From Chryseobacterium capnotolerans (GTDB taxonomy: Bacteria; Bacteroidota; Bacteroidia; Flavobacteriales; Weeksellaceae): DNA of 64,000 nucleotides. The position numbers were made by a program, and so were the translations under genes. Below are positions 63,897-64,000 of the stretch, in pieces. A model generated the notes under the pieces. The model did not search any database. It was not told the DNA's origin and was given only the letters and a program-made list of their open reading frames with translations. Location: NCBI RefSeq assembly GCF_021278965.1, contig NZ_CP065589.1, positions 625,001 to 689,000 of the forward strand, in the 5' to 3' direction. The first letter of the stretch is position 1, and each line of letters begins with the position of its first letter.

Positions 63897-64000
63897 TTAT
63901 TTTGCAGCAGCTTTCTTAGCAATTTTTGCAGCTTTTTTCTCAGCTTTAGCAGCTTCTTTCTGCTCAGCAGGAGTTAATACTTTTGGTTCAGGAGCATTAG
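63897..64000 (-). CDS. Lys/Ala-rich protein, C-terminal part
   Basis: The frame enters from the window edge and stops at 63897. The visible 33 residues read NAPEPKVLTPAEQKEAAKAE, followed by repeated KKAA/KIAKKAAAK. Such a Lys/Ala tail occurs on histone-like and other nucleic-acid-binding proteins and on some ribosomal proteins. The rest of the gene is outside, so identity is unknown. A terminator follows. Confidence 0.6.
   Translation of the reverse strand, partial: NAPEPKVLTPAEQKEAAKAEKKAAKIAKKAAAK

Overview
The window looks like chromosomal DNA of a Bacteroidota member, most likely Chryseobacterium or a close relative in the Weeksellaceae/Flavobacteriia. The evidence is low GC, many -7 boxes of the Bacteroidota form TAnnTTTG shortly upstream of genes, secreted proteins whose signal peptides end in AQ, an OstA-like protein, an S16 protein with an Ala/Lys/Glu-rich tail, a GG-leader peptide of the flavobacterial bacteriocin-like kind, and several families of short intergenic repeats. 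Genus assignment is inference from recognised families; no search was run.

Layout. 1-8 kb: end of an LTA-synthase/sulfatase gene, a DUF2147 protein, an ECF sigma factor with its membrane partner, pyruvate dehydrogenase E1-beta (pdhB), a KUP potassium transporter, a Fur-family regulator and an OstA-like protein. 8-11.3 kb: an AT-rich gap, then three tandem secreted proteins of unknown function. 11.3-18.3 kb: class III and class IV aminotransferase-like proteins, a START/AHSA1-like protein, amidase, YqgE/AlgH, pdxH, HU, panD and a flippase-like membrane protein. 18.5-24.4 kb: a Ter-type stress cluster (two TerD, two VWA proteins, PP2C phosphatase, kinase). 24.8-40.4 kb: acetyltransferases, tyrS with a possible leader-peptide attenuator, TetR units with clear operators, a TonB-type outer-membrane protein, a Crp/Fnr regulator with an epimerase, an MFS exporter, a serine hydrolase and a methyltransferase. 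40.4-45.6 kb: a lipoprotein, two tRNA-shaped genes with 8-nt anticodon loops, three proteins of unknown function packed against them, and an M3 peptidase. 45.7-55.7 kb: SRPBCC, Gre-like, nitroreductase, rpsP-rimM, a serine hydrolase, AraC regulators and an SDR, and a CDP-alcohol phosphatidyltransferase. 55.8-64 kb: asnS, rpoN, a GG-leader peptide, an acyl-CoA synthetase, a second ECF sigma/membrane pair, the RNase P RNA, ppk2 with a heptanucleotide repeat in its upstream region, and the end of a Lys/Ala-rich protein.

Two points affect use of this annotation. First, at least twelve genes, including the essential rpsP, are split by single-base frameshifts, nearly all repaired by adding one base to an A/T run. 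I read this as homopolymer under-calling in the assembly and annotate these genes as whole spans, not pseudogenes. Second, the best candidate for something undescribed is the same-strand block at about 40.5-43.5 kb, where two tRNA-like RNAs with enlarged anticodon loops sit 14 nt behind an unrecognised 436-residue protein.
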